Shown here one piece after another: positions 61,561 through 64,000 of a stretch of DNA of 64,000 nucleotides; position 1 is the first letter of the stretch; each line of letters begins with the position of its first letter. The translations under genes and the position numbers were made by a program. The notes under the pieces are model-generated. The model was not told the origin of the DNA. It saw nothing but the letters and a program-made list of their open reading frames with translations, and ran no database searches. The stretch is from Ifrita kowaldi (lineage: Eukaryota > Chordata > Aves > Passeriformes > Cinclosomatidae), in contig VZRS01007545.1 of the NCBI GenBank assembly GCA_013398055.1, positions 1 to 64,000 on the forward strand. The letters run 5' to 3'.

Positions 61561-64000
61561 AAGAAGAACATTTAAATTCAAATCTCAAATATCTAGACAT
61601 TATTAGTGTTGATTAGCAAATCTGTGTTTATGAATTCATGAAGGTGTTGCTCAGACAATGAGATTGTCTACTGATATGTGTGACCAGTAAATAAAAGGGT
61701 GGTAAGATCTAAAATGCATGAGTCTTTGCATTAAATAGAGTCCTTCACTGTGCAACTGAAAAATTCTTGCTCTGCTTCATATGTATCAGTCATAGGTTCA
61801 TGTGAGTAAAAGTGAAATGCATGAAGAGGGTCCCCTCAGTACATGTCATATTTCTATAAAAAGTTCTGTGAAGTCTGAACTAGCCAGCCTCGAACTAGAT
61901 GGGCCACCAGAACACTTCACATTGTCCCTACAAGAGCTTTTAACATCTTCCGCAGAAAGTTAAGCTGTTTCAAATGAGTGGGAATCACAACAATTTTACT
62001 ACTTTAACTAGCTCTAAGCAGATCTGAGTTGGTTTTGTTACATTGTGGGCAAATATATACCATATAGCAAGAAATTACTACAATTTTTTGTTTCATGTTT
62101 CCTTTGCTTCTGGCTGATTACTACAAATCATATTTCATGCTAACTTAGGCAACTAGTTAGTTCACCTTTAGGATCTTGGTGACAGGCAGAGATTATTTAC
62201 TATGTGATGCATCATTTTTCTGTTATTTAACTACTTTTAAAGAGCTCATTTTTCTTAGTCTCAAATATACTGTGATTTTTCAAAGAACTGTACAGCTTTT
62301 GATAAAACAAAATTGAATCCATGTCTCTGTGCTGCAGCAGATGGCAGAACTTTCATAAAACAACAAAAAAAGCAATTGTTCTGTTCTTATTAACTTTTTA
62401 TTCTGTATATACCATGGATTTACCCCGACAGGTTGTGATACTCCAGTACAGTGATCATTAAATGCATGGCAATGTGTCTCATATTTTGCACAGGGAGACT
62501 ATGGGGTGATTTGGATTATTTGGGATTTTTTTAAGTCTGCACAATAAACATATGAACTGAAATACTGAATTATTTTTATGAATAATGAATAAAAAAAGGT
62601 AAACCTTAACCAGGAAAAGTCTTTGTTAAAGTTTATTTCTTCTATTTACAATAAATTATAGACTACCTACTTGCCAAAAGGCCTTTTCAGTGGTCTTCTG
62701 GAAAAGAAATTGAACAAATATGCTAATGTGTTTGCCTACATATTCCGTATCTTCCACAAATTTCAAATAGCAGTATCTTATAATGTACAATAATAAAAAA
62801 AAAGGCAATGCTACAGTATCTGCTCAGAAAAACACTTGAATGAATGTTGAAAATAAAATGTACTCCTGGTAATTTTTTCATGCCAGAGGTAATTTCTTTT
62901 ACTGGGATTACTGATATAAGGCTTTTTAATACCTCATTTTTCATTAGATACCAGGAAGCTGTACAAACATGAACTAAATTCTCATACAGAATAATCTGTG
63001 AATAATGTTATATTTGAAATAGGAAAATAGTATCATTTAAGGTGAAGGACTTGCCTGAGTTCACATAGTGTTTTAGAAGAAAAGGAAGGAACATTTCCTG
63101 GGAACTGTCATTCCTATTCAACATTTCTGGTATATAATAACTGAATACCCGTTAAAATTTGATATGGCTTCTTTTTTTGTGCTTTTTACATATATGGATG
63201 CTATTCTGAATAAGTTAGTGTACACTTGGAAGCCTTAATGATTGTTTATGAAGACTTAGGCATAAACAGATGATTTATTCTCACCTGTTTTCTTGAACCA
63301 AATCTTTGTAAGTTTCTCTTCCTTCACCTTTGAAGTGAGATATTTTCTGTTGTCTTATCTCCTAATAAATCCTGCTGCTGCAAGTCTTTTCAGATTTGGA
63401 AGAGGGAGGGATGTAGGGTGGAAAGGTGTGTTAATTCCTGATTTCTGTGCATTGTTTACTTGATGATAAATCAAACCAGACTTTTTGAAAGCCAACATTA
63501 AGAGTTCTTGTAATTTTTACTGTTTGCTTCTGCACCATAGTATCATTGAACACTATGTTCATCTCCCTGCTCAGCCCATCTGAGTCAAGTGCATTATTGC
63601 TAAAGTATGTGGAGTGCGAGAAGCACATCCTTATGCCCAGGGGATTCAGCAACTGACAAGAATGAAATATTTAAAATGAAGATGGTTGTAAAGATTTGCT
63701 TTAATTATTACTTTACCAGTTACTTATTGATTCTGTCCTCTCTTGGATTTGTTGTATGCTAATTGATAATGACAAAAAAGGAAATGTTTAACTGATTGAT
63801 ATACAGGTTTGCTAAAAACTCCAGAGATTTTAGAGTCTTTTTATTTCTTTCTCCCATTAATTCCTCTGTTTCATGTGATGTTATAAAGTCTATAAAGCTC
63901 TTGTGATTGCCTGCTCAGCCCCCCAGCTCTGTTGAAACCAGTCCAGATGGCTATTTGCCCAGAAGATAATTGAATAATAAGATTTTTAGCTAAGATTTCA
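61561..64000. other. Intergenic stretch, nothing recognised
   Basis: AT-rich; frames are at most 73 codons without motif. CTAGCCAGCCTCGAACTAGATGG near 61880 faintly recalls CR1 but is too short to call. No RNA gene or strong repeat to the window end. Confidence 0.5.

Noticed and set aside
61870..61910. CTAGCCAGCCTCGAACTAGATGG as a CR1 tail
   Set aside because: Only about ten bases agree with CR1 and no ATTCTATG-type end follows.
1..64000. CRISPR arrays, operons, bacterial-type genes, tRNA or rRNA genes
   Set aside because: No regularly spaced repeats, no long open frames, and no cloverleaf with A and B boxes was found on reading through. The content is vertebrate intergenic DNA.

Overview
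This window looks like a stretch of bird chromosome: AT-rich, intergenic or deep-intronic, with no host gene I can support. The evidence for a bird is the repeat content. At least a dozen fragments of the CR1 LINE (chicken repeat 1) lie on both strands, many ending in the diagnostic ATTCTATG-type tail, together with avian-type endogenous retrovirus LTRs. No SINE, Alu or L1 is visible. CR1 also occurs in crocodilians and turtles, but the LTR at 6302-6886 is a type I know from avian genomes. I cannot name the species.

Layout. 1-17: the edge of a minus-strand LTR that continues off the window. 0.59-0.93 kb: a very old CR1 reverse-transcriptase fossil. 5.1 kb: a CR1 tail. 6.3-6.9 kb: an essentially full-length solo LTR. 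11.5-11.8 kb: a CR1 RT fragment. 15.3-15.5 and 18.5-18.7 kb: CR1 fragments. 19.6-20.1 kb: an ERVL-type LTR fragment followed by a short coding-like tract. 23.85-24.45 kb: the longest CR1 3' end on the minus strand. 24.5-37 kb: a long repeat-poor stretch with microsatellites, a perfect 26-bp palindrome and a hairpin overlapping a CTCF-like core. 37.1 kb: a CR1 tail. 37.2-46.6 kb: repeat-poor. 46.6-46.9 kb: a CR1 3' end interrupted by an LTR terminus and a single N. 47.7-48.0 kb: degraded CR1. 48.7-49.3 kb: the second ERVL-type LTR, with a tRNA-Leu primer binding site. 51.2 kb: CR1. 51.8-52.1 kb: a compact retroviral LTR. 54.8-55.1 and 56.86-57.3 kb: CR1 3' ends. 60.8-61.2 kb: a possible further LTR. 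61.5 kb: a CR1 tail.

Nothing here works as an operon or pathway. Open reading frames are short (at most 137 codons), and the recognisable ones are CR1 ORF2 remnants. The most informative features are the nested insertion at 46667-46727, whose body appears to be lost in an assembly gap and whose terminus recurs at base 1, and the ERVL LTR with its primer binding site, adjacent 12-bp duplication and 13-bp hairpin. I found no evidence of a new biological system. Boundaries of old repeats are approximate, by eye, usually within 10-30 bases.
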